From PALSA-612 sp963704335 (GTDB lineage Bacteria; Actinomycetota; Thermoleophilia; Gaiellales; Gaiellaceae), in contig OY969889.1 in the NCBI GenBank assembly GCA_963704335.1, positions 186,001 through 250,000 on the forward strand: DNA of 64,000 bases. Direction: 5' to 3'. Below the pieces are notes generated by a model. It was not told where the DNA came from, did no database searches, and worked only from the letters and a program-made list of their open reading frames with translations. Made by a program: the position numbers and the translations under genes. Positions 52,937-61,508 of the stretch are shown in pieces (position 1 is the stretch's first letter; the number at the start of each line of letters is the position of its first letter).

Positions 52937-53548
52937 GTGGTGCCAACGCCGTTCTATCGCTTTGTCGGTGTCGTCAGCTGGCCGCTCATGCATGGCCTCT
53001 TCCGGCTGCAGGCGCGCGGCGTCGAGAACTTGCCCGACGGAGGCTTCGTGCTCGCGGCCAACCACACGTCGAACTTCGACCCGTGGCCCCTCGGCTGGCC
53101 CTTGTGGCCCGAGCGGCAGCTGTACTTCATGGCCAAGGCGGAGCTCTTCAAACCCGTCCTCGGGCCGATGCTTCGTGCGGGTGGGGCGTTTCCCGTCCGG
53201 CGCGGCGAGCAGGACATCGAGGCCATCGAGGCCTCCGTCAAGCTCTGCCGCGAAGGGAAGATCGTCGCGATGTTCCCCGAAGGCACGCGCCGATCGAAGG
53301 GCATCGTCAAGAAGCATGCGCACCGGCCCAGGACCGGCGCGGCTCGGATCGCGCAGGTGGCCAACGTGCCGCTCGTGCCGGCAGCCATCGACGGCACCGA
53401 CCGCATGTCGCGACTGCCGAAGCTCAAGATCTCGTACGGGCCTCCGATTCGAACGGACGACCTCGCCGGCATGACACCGCGCGACGCATCCCGCGTGGCC
53501 ACCGAGCGACTGATGCACGACATCTACGAGCTCCATGCCGACCTCTAA
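52937..53548 (+). CDS. plsC: 1-Acyl-sn-glycerol-3-phosphate acyltransferase (PlsC family)
   Basis: About 203 residues from a GTG at 52937. Motif I NHTSNFDPWPLG (H-x4-D), motif II GGAFPVRRGEQDIEAI, motif III IVAMFPEGTRRSKG and motif IV VPLVPAAIDGTDRM are all in order. It makes phosphatidic acid at the inner face of the membrane. Its end overlaps the exonuclease gene by 14 bases. Confidence 0.93.
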   Translation: MVPTPFYRFVGVVSWPLMHGLFRLQARGVENLPDGGFVLAANHTSNFDPWPLGWPLWPERQLYFMAKAELFKPVLGPMLRAGGAFPVRRGEQDIEAIEASVKLCREGKIVAMFPEGTRRSKGIVKKHAHRPRTGAARIAQVANVPLVPAAIDGTDRMSRLPKLKISYGPPIRTDDLAGMTPRDASRVATERLMHDIYELHADL

Positions 53549-54377
53549 GCGGCCGCTCATGGCGGTCGACGGCGACAGCCTCGCGCACCGCGCGTACCAC
53601 GGGCTGCCGAAGTCGATCTCGCGGGCGGGAGGACGGCCGGCCGGCGCCCTCGTCGGCTTCGCGAACTTCCTGATGCGCCTGTGGGACGCCGAGCAGCCGC
53701 GGGCAGTCGTCGTCGGCTGGGACACGCTCGAGTCTCTCACCTACCGCCACGAGGCCCTGCCCGGCTACCAGGCGGGACGCGTGTTCGACGACGCGCTGCT
53801 CGAGCAGCTGTCGATGCTGCCCGAGCTCGTCGTGGCCTTCGGCTTTCGCCCGGCACGCGCGCCCGGCTTCGAGGCGGACGACTTTCTCGGCGCTGCCGCC
53901 GCCGCAGAGGAGAAGAGGCGCGGCACGTGTCTCGTCGTCACCTCCGACCGCGACGCTTACCAGCTCGCGTCGGCGCGCACGACGATTCTCAAGCCGCGCC
54001 GCGGCGTGAGCGAGCTCGACCGCGTGGGACCCGCTGAGGTCCTCGAGATTTACGGCGTGGAGCCGAAGCAGGTGCCCGATTTCATCGCCCTGCGCGGCGA
54101 CCCGTCGGACAAGATTCCCGGCGCGAAGGGCGTCGGCCCGAAGACCGCTGGCACGGTCCTGCGCGAGCACGGCACGCTCGAGGCCGCGCTGGCGGCAGGC
54201 CGCTTTTCAAATCAGGCGGAGGACTTGCGCCTTTACCGGCGAATAGCCACGTTTGACGCCTCCGCTCCGCTCCCCTCCCTGAGCGACCAGACCCCAACCT
54301 GGGCGGAGGCGTCTTCTCTTGCCCGCGACTGGGGCATGAAGGCGCTCTCCGAACGTCTGGCCGAGCGGGTTCCGTAG
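53535..54377 (+). CDS. 5'-3' exonuclease (Pol I N-terminal nuclease type)
   Basis: 280 residues. FEN fold: MAVDGDSLAHRAYHG, YRHEALPGYQAGR, FEADDFLGAAAAAEE (metal Glu/Asp), CLVVTSDRDAYQLAS, and the H3TH RGDPSDKIPGAKGVGPKTAGTVLREHG. It lacks the polymerase domain, so it is a stand-alone flap or RNA-primer nuclease. Confidence 0.93.
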   Translation: MPTSKRPLMAVDGDSLAHRAYHGLPKSISRAGGRPAGALVGFANFLMRLWDAEQPRAVVVGWDTLESLTYRHEALPGYQAGRVFDDALLEQLSMLPELVVAFGFRPARAPGFEADDFLGAAAAAEEKRRGTCLVVTSDRDAYQLASARTTILKPRRGVSELDRVGPAEVLEIYGVEPKQVPDFIALRGDPSDKIPGAKGVGPKTAGTVLREHGTLEAALAAGRFSNQAEDLRLYRRIATFDASAPLPSLSDQTPTWAEASSLARDWGMKALSERLAERVP

Positions 54378-54386
54378 GATCGACGC

Positions 54387-54626
54387 GTGGACGACTGGCT
54401 GACCGGCACACGCGACGCAGTCGCGGAAGCCGCCGGAATCGACCCTGCATCGCTCGCCCTCTCGGAGTCCGACGAGGTGACGATCCTCGACCTCGCGCGT
54501 ATCGCCGCGCACGTGAGCGGCGAACGGATCAACGCGCCACTGCTCTGCTACCTCGCCGGCCAGGCGACCGCAGGCGGTGCGAGCCTTCAGACAGTCGCGG
54601 ACGCGGTACGCAAATCGAGCTCGTAA
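54387..54626 (+). CDS. DUF6457-type small protein
   Basis: 79 residues, helical: DDWLTGTRDAVAEAAGIDPASL, DLARIAAHVSGERINAPLLCYLAGQATAGG. This matches DUF6457 as I know it, a short actinobacterial family often near molybdopterin genes; none are visible here. The next gene overlaps its end. Confidence 0.75.
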   Translation: MDDWLTGTRDAVAEAAGIDPASLALSESDEVTILDLARIAAHVSGERINAPLLCYLAGQATAGGASLQTVADAVRKSSS

Positions 54627-55462
54627 GCCACGCAGACCTCGCTCAGCTGCACCCGACGGGCCACCATCCGGAGACCCCGGCGCGAATGGCGGCGCTGCAC
54701 GAGGCCTTCCCGGAATGGATAGACGCGCGGGAGGCGACCGAGGCGGAGATCCTTCGCTGCCACACGCAGCCGTACGTCCGCGTGGTGAGGACCATCGACG
54801 GGCCGACGTGGCTCGACGCCGACACCCCGGTATCGCAGACGACTCACCGTGCGGCGCTGCTGGCTGCCGGAGGCGCGATCCAGGCCGTCGAGCGCAACGG
54901 CTTCGCGCTCGTACGGCCGCCCGGCCACCATGCGCTCGCGAGCCGGGCGATGGGCTTCTGCCTCTTCAACAACGTCGCCGTCGCCGCCCGCTTCGCGCAG
55001 GCCGAGCTCGGTCTCGAGCGCATCGCAGTCCTCGACTGGGACGTCCACCACGGCAACGGGACGCAGGACATCTTTCGGGACGACGACAGCGTGCTCTTCG
55101 TGTCGCTCCACGAGTGGCCGTTCTACCCCGGCTCCGGTGGACCCACCGATCAAGCCGACACCACGCTCAACATCCCGATGTCGGCCGGCTCGGGAGACGA
55201 GGAGTACCTCCATGCGTTCGACCACACGGTCGCGCCGGCCGTGGAGCGCTTCCGGCCCGATCTGCTCATCGTCTCAGCCGGCTTCGACGCTCACATCGAT
55301 GACCCGATGGCCAACGTCGACGTCACAGAGGAGGGGTTCCGCGAGCTGGCTCGGCGTGCCCGTGGGCTGGCGCCGCGCTTCGCAGCAGTGCTGGAGGGCG
55401 GCTACGAGCTGAGCACGCTGCCGCGGCTCGTGCGCGCCGCACTCGAAGGCTTCGAGAGCTAG
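54614..55462 (+). CDS. Histone deacetylase-superfamily protein (acetoin-utilisation/acetylpolyamine type)
   Basis: Zinc-dependent deacetylase. Clear landmarks: LAQLHPTGHHPETPARM (family start), RPPGHHALASRAMGFCLFNNVAVAARFA, VLDWDVHHGNGTQDIF (metal Asp/His), LHEWPFYPGSGG and LLIVSAGFDAHIDDPMA. The homology begins at about 54614, but no ATG/GTG/TTG precedes it in frame after the upstream genes; the first ATG is 54686, inside the conserved part. A base error near 54605 is likely. Substrate unknown. Confidence 0.88.
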   Translation: MELVSHADLAQLHPTGHHPETPARMAALHEAFPEWIDAREATEAEILRCHTQPYVRVVRTIDGPTWLDADTPVSQTTHRAALLAAGGAIQAVERNGFALVRPPGHHALASRAMGFCLFNNVAVAARFAQAELGLERIAVLDWDVHHGNGTQDIFRDDDSVLFVSLHEWPFYPGSGGPTDQADTTLNIPMSAGSGDEEYLHAFDHTVAPAVERFRPDLLIVSAGFDAHIDDPMANVDVTEEGFRELARRARGLAPRFAAVLEGGYELSTLPRLVRAALEGFES

Positions 55463-56091
55463 GGCTCGTCTACGAGCGCGACGCCGATCATCGAGTCGCG
55501 CGTGATCAGCGGGACGAGATCGCCTTCGGCCATCCCCTCGCTCCCGGCCGGGCGGCGCGGGATGACGAGATAGCGAATGTCGGCCGTAGAGTCGACGACG
55601 CGCACCTCGACGTCGGCGGGGAGCTCGACACCGAACTCGCTGAGCACGCCGCGTGGATCGGAGACTGCGCGCGAGCGATACGGCAGGCTCTTGTACCAGT
55701 CGGGCGGCGGCCCGAGCAGCGCCCTCGGGTAGCACGAACACAGGGTGCAGACGACCATGTGGTGCACGTCCTCGGTGTTCTCGAGCGCGACCACGACCGG
55801 GGACGGCCCAGGGTCTAGGCCGACGTCGAGCGCAGCCTCGCGTGCGTCCGCCAGCAGTCGCTGCTTGAACTCCGGATCGACCCAGGCTCGCGCGACGAGC
55901 CGGGCGCCGTCGGCAGGATCGCGTGACACGAGCCAGTCGATCCGCTTGCGGAGGTCCTCGCGAGTGATGACGCCCTTCTCGACCAGAACGGACTCGAGCT
56001 CCCGGACGCGAGTGGCGACCGCGGGCTCGTCGTCGTGACCGATCGGGTCGTGGTCGTGGTCGTGATCGTGGTCGTGGTGGTCGTGGCTCAC
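55459..56091 (-). CDS. Cobalt-type nitrile hydratase alpha / thiocyanate hydrolase gamma subunit
   Basis: 210 residues from a GTG at 56091. The N-terminus is His/Asp-rich (SHDHHDHDHDHDHDPIGHDDE), followed by the helical lead (ATRVRELESVLVEKGVITREDLRKRIDWL). The metal motif is VVCTLCSCYPRALLG, the C-T-L-C-S-C claw of Co(III) enzymes, then DWYKSLPYRSRAVSDPRGVLSEFGVEL. SCYPR rather than the common SCYPW recalls thiocyanate hydrolase. It hydrates nitriles to amides, or thiocyanate, in the cytoplasm, with the two beta-part subunits upstream. Confidence 0.92.
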   Translation of the reverse strand: MSHDHHDHDHDHDHDPIGHDDEPAVATRVRELESVLVEKGVITREDLRKRIDWLVSRDPADGARLVARAWVDPEFKQRLLADAREAALDVGLDPGPSPVVVALENTEDVHHMVVCTLCSCYPRALLGPPPDWYKSLPYRSRAVSDPRGVLSEFGVELPADVEVRVVDSTADIRYLVIPRRPAGSEGMAEGDLVPLITRDSMIGVALVDEP

Positions 56092-56342
56092 TCGACCTCC
56101 TCTAGCCAGTGCTCGAACACGTCGACGTACACGCTGTCTCTCGTGTCGCCTGCGAGCGCGACGAGGTACAGCGGTTGCTCGGGAAGCCCGTCTTCCCCGT
56201 ACGCGCGGGTCTCGGGGTTCGTGAACGTCCCGTGCCGAACCACGATTGTCCCGGCCTTGCCCTTGACGTAGTCGGGCGTGCGGTGGTGGCCGTCGTGGCT
56301 TCGCGCCGAGACCCGAACGCGCTGTCCGACGTCGAAGCTCAC
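56088..56342 (-). CDS. Nitrile hydratase beta C-terminal half as a separate subunit (thiocyanate hydrolase alpha-like)
   Basis: 84 residues from a GTG at 56342. It matches the SH3-like C-terminal domain of NHase beta: FDVGQRVRVSARSHDGHHRTPDYVKGKAGTIVVRHG and PLYLVALAGDTRDSVYVDVFEHWLEEV. It overlaps the alpha gene and the upstream N-terminal-half gene by 4 bases each. Confidence 0.88.
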   Translation of the reverse strand: MSFDVGQRVRVSARSHDGHHRTPDYVKGKAGTIVVRHGTFTNPETRAYGEDGLPEQPLYLVALAGDTRDSVYVDVFEHWLEEVE

Positions 56343-56635
56343 GCGTCGAGCACGCCTTTCTCCCGCAGGATCGTCTCCACGGAAAAGAGCCAGCGCTCGT
56401 AGTACGACGCGCGCTCGTACTCCTCGGGCGGCATGCTCTCGATGCCGCGCCGCAACTCGTCGACATTCATCACGCCGCCTGCGCCCAGGGCGCCGACGAT
56501 CGCATCCATGTGCAACTCCCAGTCGGCAAGCTCGTGCTCCGAGCGCTCGATGGACGCTTCGGTCGGCATTCCACCGCGATCGTGCACGGCCCGCTCCACC
56601 CGCCGATCGTAGCGCTCGATGATTCCCAACGGCAA
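56339..56635 (-). CDS. Nitrile hydratase beta N-terminal half as a separate subunit (thiocyanate hydrolase beta-like)
   Basis: 98 residues. The VHDRGGM segment corresponds to the 'G-x-H-D-x-G-G-M' start of NHase beta; then SEHELADWELHMDAIVGALGAGGVMNVDELRRGIESMPPEEYERASYYERWLFSVETILREKGVL is the helical domain that wraps alpha. A TTG at 56635 gives about 20 extra N-terminal residues; a GTG further down may be the true start. Confidence 0.85.
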   Translation of the reverse strand: MPLGIIERYDRRVERAVHDRGGMPTEASIERSEHELADWELHMDAIVGALGAGGVMNVDELRRGIESMPPEEYERASYYERWLFSVETILREKGVLDA

Positions 56636-56678
56636 AAACGGTCAAAGAGAAGAGAGACCAAACCCCAAGGAGGCTCAG

Positions 56679-57047
56679 ATGGCTTACGTCGACGGATTCA
56701 TCATCCCCGTACCAAAGAACAAGCTCGACGCCTATCGCCGCATGTCCCGCAAGGCGGGCAAGGTGTGGCGCGAGCACGGCGCGCTCGAGTACAAGGAGTG
56801 CGTCGCCGACGATGTTCCGATGGGGAAGGTCACGTCGTTCCCGCAGAGCGTCAAGCGCAAGAAAAACGAGACCGTGGTGTTCTCGTGGATCACGTACAAG
56901 TCCCGGGCGCACCGCGACAGCGTCAACAAGAAGGTGATGAAGGATGCGCGCCTCGCCGACATGATGGGCCCGGAGAACATGGAGAACATGCCCTTCGACG
57001 CAAAGCGGATGATCTACGGCGGCTTCAAGGTCGTCGTCGACCTCTAG
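56679..57047 (+). CDS. DUF1428-family protein
   Basis: 122 residues with AAGGAGG upstream of the ATG. The DUF1428 pattern is MAYVDGFIIPVPKNKLDAYRRMSRKAGKVWREHGALEYKECVADDV, then KNETVVFSWITYKSRAHRDSVNKKVMKD and MPFDAKRMIYGGFKVVVDL. A small ferredoxin-like fold of unknown activity. Divergent from the hydratase operon; convergent with the VOC gene at a shared CTAG. Confidence 0.94.
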   Translation: MAYVDGFIIPVPKNKLDAYRRMSRKAGKVWREHGALEYKECVADDVPMGKVTSFPQSVKRKKNETVVFSWITYKSRAHRDSVNKKVMKDARLADMMGPENMENMPFDAKRMIYGGFKVVVDL

Positions 57048-57907
57048 CTGGCGACGGCGAGCACGATCGCGTTTCCCGACGGGTCGCGGACGCGCGGCCC
57101 GTCGTCCGTCGCCTCGGGCGAGTGGCCCGCCTCGTCCAGCCGGCCGAGCACGCGGTTCCGCTCTGCGGCGTCGGGGAGAACGATCGTCATGTGCCGCAGC
57201 GCGGCGGTGCCGTGGGGAGGCGGCGAAGCTCCGGCGCTCTCCCACGTGTTCGCGCCGACGTGGTGGTGGTAGCCACCGGCGGAGAGGAACGCGGCCTGCT
57301 CGCCGAGCTGCGCCATGAGGTCGAAGCCGAGGGTGTCGCGGTAGAAGCCGATCGTGCCCGGTATCGCCGCCGCCTTCAGGTGGACATGACCCATGACCGT
57401 GCCGTCGGGTAGCTGCGCGAACGGCTGCTCATCGGGTTCGGGCAGCTCGGCGAGGACGCTGCCCACGTCGAGCGGCAGAGTCGTCAGCCGCTCGAACACT
57501 TGCCCTTCCCAGATCTCCCGCGGGCGGTCCCAGTAGATCTCGATGCCGTGCCCGTCCGGGTCGCGGAGGTAGATCGCCTCACTCACGAAATGATCGGAGA
57601 GGCCGGTCAGGGCGACGTCGTCGCGCCCTGCATGGGCGAGCCAACGGGCGAGGTCGACGCGCTCGGGTAGCAGGAGGGCGAAATGGAAGAGACCGGTGTA
57701 GCCCTGTTCCGGCTTTGCGCCGATCTCTTCAACGAGCACGAGCAACTCGCGCCCGCCCGTGCCGAGCGCGGCCTGGCCCTCGTCACTCGCAAGCACGCCG
57801 AGCCCGATCGCGCTGCGGTAGTAGTCGAGAGACCGCTCAAGATCGCCCACTGTCAGGTGGACGCTGCCCATCACCGTCTGGGCGGAGATTTCGGTGCCTG
57901 GATGCAC
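57044..57907 (-). CDS. VOC-family dioxygenase-like protein (CatE type)
   Basis: About 287 residues from a GTG at 57907. Two VOC modules: VHLTVGDLERSLDYYRSAIGLGVLASD with YLRDPDGHGIEIYWDRPRE, and GHVHLKAAAIPGTIGFYRDTLGFDLMA with YHHHVGANTWESAG. It resembles extradiol catechol-2,3-dioxygenases of the YfiE/CatE kind; metal His in HLT and HVH and Glu in EIYWD are present. Substrate unknown. Confidence 0.85.
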   Translation of the reverse strand: MHPGTEISAQTVMGSVHLTVGDLERSLDYYRSAIGLGVLASDEGQAALGTGGRELLVLVEEIGAKPEQGYTGLFHFALLLPERVDLARWLAHAGRDDVALTGLSDHFVSEAIYLRDPDGHGIEIYWDRPREIWEGQVFERLTTLPLDVGSVLAELPEPDEQPFAQLPDGTVMGHVHLKAAAIPGTIGFYRDTLGFDLMAQLGEQAAFLSAGGYHHHVGANTWESAGASPPPHGTAALRHMTIVLPDAAERNRVLGRLDEAGHSPEATDDGPRVRDPSGNAIVLAVAS

Positions 57908-57909
57908 GA

Positions 57910-58152
57910 CTACTGCTGGTATCCCTCCACGACGTCGGTGTCGCGCGCGCGAGCCGCCTCGGGATCGAGGCCGGCCTCGCGCAGGGCGCGCCGCTGTCGC
58001 AGCAGATCCCAGCACTGGTCGAGCGAGACCTTGAGCTCGTCGAGCCGGCGCTTGTCGTCGTCCGTGGCAGAACCGGCGGCTTCCCGTTCCCAGAGCTCGT
58101 GCTCCTCCGAGACGAGCTCTTCGATCCGTCCGTGGATCCGGTCGTCAGTCAT
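57910..58152 (-). CDS. DUF2630-family small protein
   Basis: 80 residues: DRIHGRIEELVSEEHELWEREAAGSATDDDKRRLDELKVSLDQCWDLLRQRRALREAGLDPE, the typical DUF2630 coiled helix pattern. Function unknown; it directly precedes the VOC gene on the same strand. Confidence 0.92.
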   Translation of the reverse strand: MTDDRIHGRIEELVSEEHELWEREAAGSATDDDKRRLDELKVSLDQCWDLLRQRRALREAGLDPEAARARDTDVVEGYQQ

Positions 58153-58222
58153 GGGCCTTCACCTCCTCCCGACACCTTAGTCGCACGGTTGACCAACGCC
58201 CTGCGCGGGAAAGCTGCTTTCG

Positions 58223-58306
58223 ATGCGGACGGTCTTCGTGCTCTACTGGCTCGTCATCGTGGCGGGCCTGCTTGCTGCGTTCCTCGCCGCCGCGCTCAAC
58301 GCATGA
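58223..58306 (+). CDS. 27-residue membrane micro-ORF coupled to the DUF6766 gene
   Basis: MRTVFVLYWLVIVAGLLAAFLAAALNA: one transmembrane helix. The stop overlaps the next ATG (ATGA), so ribosomes would run straight into the DUF6766 gene. Likely a translated leader or small membrane partner; there is no strong ribosome site. Confidence 0.5.
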   Translation: MRTVFVLYWLVIVAGLLAAFLAAALNA

Positions 58307-58978
58307 GGGCGTTTCTCCGAGAGAACGGGCTCTCGCTCTTCTTCGCAGCCACGTTCCTGGCCACGCTGATCGCGCAATCGTTCGCAGGGCAGCACAGCTT
58401 CAACGCGGAGCAGCTGGAGCACGGAGCCTCGGCCGTCTCCTGGTGGGCGTACGTGACGTCGGTGGTCTTCTGGGGCGCCGTGATGGAGAACTGGCAGTCC
58501 GAGTTTCTCCAGTTCACCGTCTTCATCGGCGCCACGATCTGGCTCGTCCAGAAGGGGTCGAACGAATCGAAGCGGCTCGAGGACGCCGGCCGCGAGACGG
58601 ACGAGAGACAGCGGGTGGGACGCGCACGCGAGCGAGCGGTCGCCGGGCTGGGCGAAGGCACACGGCCTGAAGCGGCGGCTCTACGAGAACTCGCTGCTGA
58701 TCACCATGTCGGCGATCTTCTTCGCCACCTGGTTCGCCCAGTCGCTCAACTACTGGCGTGTCTTCAACGACGAGCAGCGGGCGCACTCGGAAGCCACAGT
58801 GTCCTGGGGGCGCTATCTCCTCGACCCGAACTTCTGGGAGACGACGCTGCAGAACTGGCAGTCGGAGTTCCTGGCCGTCGGCGTGATGGTCGTCTTCACG
58901 ATCTACCTGCGCCAGCGCGGCTCGCCCGAGTCGAAGCCGGTCGGCGCGCCCCACGACGAGACCGGCACCTCGGGCTAG
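58303..58978 (+). CDS. DUF6766-family membrane protein
   Basis: About 225 residues in two similar halves. First: NGLSLFFAATFLATLIAQSFAGQHSFNAEQLEHGASAVSWWAYVTSVVFWGAVMENWQSEFLQF. Second, after a frameshift near 58660: NSLLITMSAIFFATWFAQSLNYWRVFNDEQRAHSEATVSWGRYLL and WETTLQNWQSEFLAVGVMVVFTIYLRQRGSPESK. Each half has two transmembrane helices and the ENWQSEFL motif, an internal duplication typical of this family. Function unknown. Confidence 0.87.
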
Positions 58979-59724
58979 GACGGTTTTCGCCCCGAAGCGA
59001 GCTTGACAGCGACCGGGACCTCGAAGCCCTCACCGGTCCGAAACTCTTCGACCAGCGCCTCGAACTCTGCGCGTATCGCGCGCTGCATCTCCGGCGTCTG
59101 CGCAAGGATCAGCGGCCGCACGCGCACGGTGCCTTCGACGAGTCCGGTCCACAACTCGTCGCTGGTGTCGAGCTCGAGCGAGAACTCGACGGCTTGGACA
59201 GAGACGTCCACGAGCCCCGCATCGCCCAATAGCCGGCCGAACTCGCCGTCGTCCGCGAACCGAAACATCGGCGGACCGGGTGGCACGTCGGCGGGCGGCT
59301 GAGCTCCCGCCGCCGTGACAGCATCCAGCATCACGCCGAGCCAGCGGGCACGGGAAGGCTCGTCCCATACGCTGAATGCCGCGCGACCATCGGGCGCAAG
59401 CACGCGGGCGGCCTCGGCGACCACCGCCTCTGGCCGGCCAACATGCAAGAGGAGAAACGCGCACGTGACGGCGTCGAATGACCCGTCCGCGAACGGCAGC
59501 TTGGTTGCGTCTCCAGAGACGAACTCGACGCTCGGCGAGCGGGCGCGCGCATAGGCGAGCATCGTCTCGGAGAAGTCGAGCCCGACGGAGTCGGCGCCGC
59601 GATCGGCCGCCGTGGCTGCCACGTAGCCGGGCCCGGTCGCGATGTCGAGCACGCGCTTACCTGGGCCGGCCCCGACCGCATCGAGGAGCGGATCGGCCAG
59701 GCGCGAGGTCACGCGGCCGGCCAA
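58975..59724 (-). CDS. SAM-dependent methyltransferase (class I)
   Basis: 249 residues from TTG 59724. Motif I is RVLDIATGPGYVAATAADRG, then SVGLDFSETMLAYARAR, GDATKLPFADGSFDAVTCAFLLLHVG and AFSVWDEPSRARWLGVMLDAV. Homology to the family seems to continue upstream (FEQAGWGTKEAAAYDVLAGRV, to about 59820) without any usable start codon, so the true start is probably hidden by a base error. Substrate unknown. Confidence 0.88.
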   Translation of the reverse strand: MAGRVTSRLADPLLDAVGAGPGKRVLDIATGPGYVAATAADRGADSVGLDFSETMLAYARARSPSVEFVSGDATKLPFADGSFDAVTCAFLLLHVGRPEAVVAEAARVLAPDGRAAFSVWDEPSRARWLGVMLDAVTAAGAQPPADVPPGPPMFRFADDGEFGRLLGDAGLVDVSVQAVEFSLELDTSDELWTGLVEGTVRVRPLILAQTPEMQRAIRAEFEALVEEFRTGEGFEVPVAVKLASGRKPS

Positions 59725-59871
59725 TACGTCGTAGGCAGCCGCCTCCTTCGTTCCCCAGCCGGCCTGCTCGAACGCGTCGAACGGAGTCGGGTCGTATGCG
59801 CTGATGGCTAGAAGTATGTCGCCAGCGCCCAGCGACTAAAGAAAACCCGCATCCTGCAGCGTCAGAGAAGT

Positions 59872-60359
59872 GTGATCGGACGCCGCGGAGCGAGCCTGGA
59901 CGAGCTCGAGGTGCTGTACCGCAGCCGCTTCGACGTCTTCGCGCGCGTCGCGGCGAGCGTGACCGGCGACTCGGAACGAGCACGTGACGCGGTGCAGGAG
60001 GCGTTTGCGACCGCCGTGCGCAAGCGCCGCTCGTTCCGCGGCGAGGGGCCGCTCGAGGCCTGGGTCTGGCGCATCGTGCTCAACGCTGCACGTTCGGACG
60101 TGCGCCGAAGCGCCCCCGTCGTCGAACTACGACGAGCCAGCGTCCTCGAACGGCCGACCGGAGCACGATGCCGAGCTGCGCGCGGCGCTCGCGCTCCTGC
60201 CGGAGCGGCAGCGGACAGCTGTCTTCCTCCGCTACTACGCAGACCTCGACTACGCGGCGATCGGCGAGGCGCTCGAGATCACGACCGGAACCGTCGCCGC
60301 AACCCTCAATGCCGCGCACGCGCGCGCTTCGCACTCGACTGGAGGAGGTACGAACGTGA
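59872..60359 (+). CDS. ECF-type RNA polymerase sigma factor
   Basis: About 162 residues. Region 2: LEVLYRSRFDVFARVAASVTGDSERARDAVQEAFATAVRKRRSFRGEGPLEAWVWRIVLN. Region 4 in a second frame: LRAALALLPERQRTAVFLRYYADLDYAAIGEALEITTGTVAATLNAAHARA. The end LRTRLEEVRT is in a third frame. Indels lie near 60115 and 60325. The stop overlaps the next gene's GTG (GTGA). Confidence 0.86.
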
Positions 60360-61508
60360 CCGAGCTCGACCGCGCCAGCCTCGATCGCCTCCTGCCCGCC
60401 ACGCCTGGCCCGGCTGACTGGGACGACGTGCTGAGCCGCTCGGGTGCGCACCAGCGGCGTCGCCGGCGGCTGGCTCGCGGTCGCTGCGACAGCGCTCGTC
60501 GTCGCCGTGGTGTCCGGCTCTGCGATCGGCAGTGTGCGCGACTTCGTCCTCCGCACTGGCTTCATCGGCCTGCCTCCAATAGGAGCGACGCCGAGCAGCC
60601 CGGCTAGCGGAAAGCTCGAGATCTTGTACTGGGCCCCTTGGTTTGCCAACGGGAAGCCCTTTTGGGCTGACAACTTGAACGTTAAAAACGGTAGAACCCG
60701 CGCTTGGGTGTACGCCGACGGGCGACTGATCACCTGGGGTGGACCCGACCGTCCCGGGAGCGCGAACCCTCTGTCCACCGGATTCCTCGAGCAGCGGCTC
60801 ACGCCCGAAGGCGTCGAGCGCCTTCGCTCCGAGATCGCGGCGGCCGGAGACTTCGGCGATCTGGACGAGTTGGCGCCACCGGGCAAGCCACCCTGTCCCC
60901 TGGGCCAGAGCCCAAGCGACCGCGAGAAGGCGATCGCCAACGGCGACTGCCAGCTCCCGACGCCGGAGCCGGCGCCCGACGCACCGATGACGGTTCCGTT
61001 CTCCACACCGATAACCGTGGCGGGCCTCGGCACGCTCGTTCACGTCGACCATGCGCGCGATCTCGGCCGACTGTACGCGCGACTCTCGGATCCGGGATCG
61101 TGGCTCCCGGCGAGCGCGTGGGTGGAGAGAGACGCCAGGGCGTACGTGGCGTCGAAGTACGCGGTCTGCCACGGCGGGTGGCCGCCCGACCAGCAGATCG
61201 GACGGTCCCGCATCCTGGCACTGCTGCCGCCAGCGGCCAGAGACCTGCTCGGGGACGCCTCGCTGAGGCAGGGCCCACTCTTCGGTGAGCCCGGCAACTT
61301 CCGTCCCTCGTACGAGTACTGCGCGGACATGACGACGGATGAGGCGCGCGCGGTCGCGGTCGCACTCGACGACGCGGGGCTCCAGCGAGCGGGTGCCGCC
61401 CGCCTCAACTACCGGATCGAAGCTCCGGGCTCGAACCCGGGCGAGGCTCACGTGTGGTTCGAGCCGTACCTCCCGCACGGCGAGATCACGTGCTCGGTGT
61501 GCGGATGA
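60356..61508 (+). CDS. Membrane-anchored protein coupled to the ECF sigma factor (anti-sigma candidate)
   Basis: About 384 residues. The cytoplasmic start (TELDRASLDRLLPATPGPADWDDVLSRSG) is anti-sigma-like in position; an indel near 60460 leads to one transmembrane helix (GGWLAVAATALVVAVVSGSAIG). The extracellular part (GKLEILYWAPWFANGKPFWADNLNVKNG onward) has four or more Cys (PPCPLGQ, NGDCQLP, YAVCHGGW, YEYCADM, ITCSVCG) and is unfamiliar. No zinc-binding anti-sigma HxxxCxxC motif is seen. Confidence 0.7.

Noticed and set aside
56040..56091. GTGGTC repeats as a CRISPR or regulatory repeat
   Set aside because: They are a hexamer run that codes in frame for the His/Asp tail of the hydratase alpha chain; there are no spacers.
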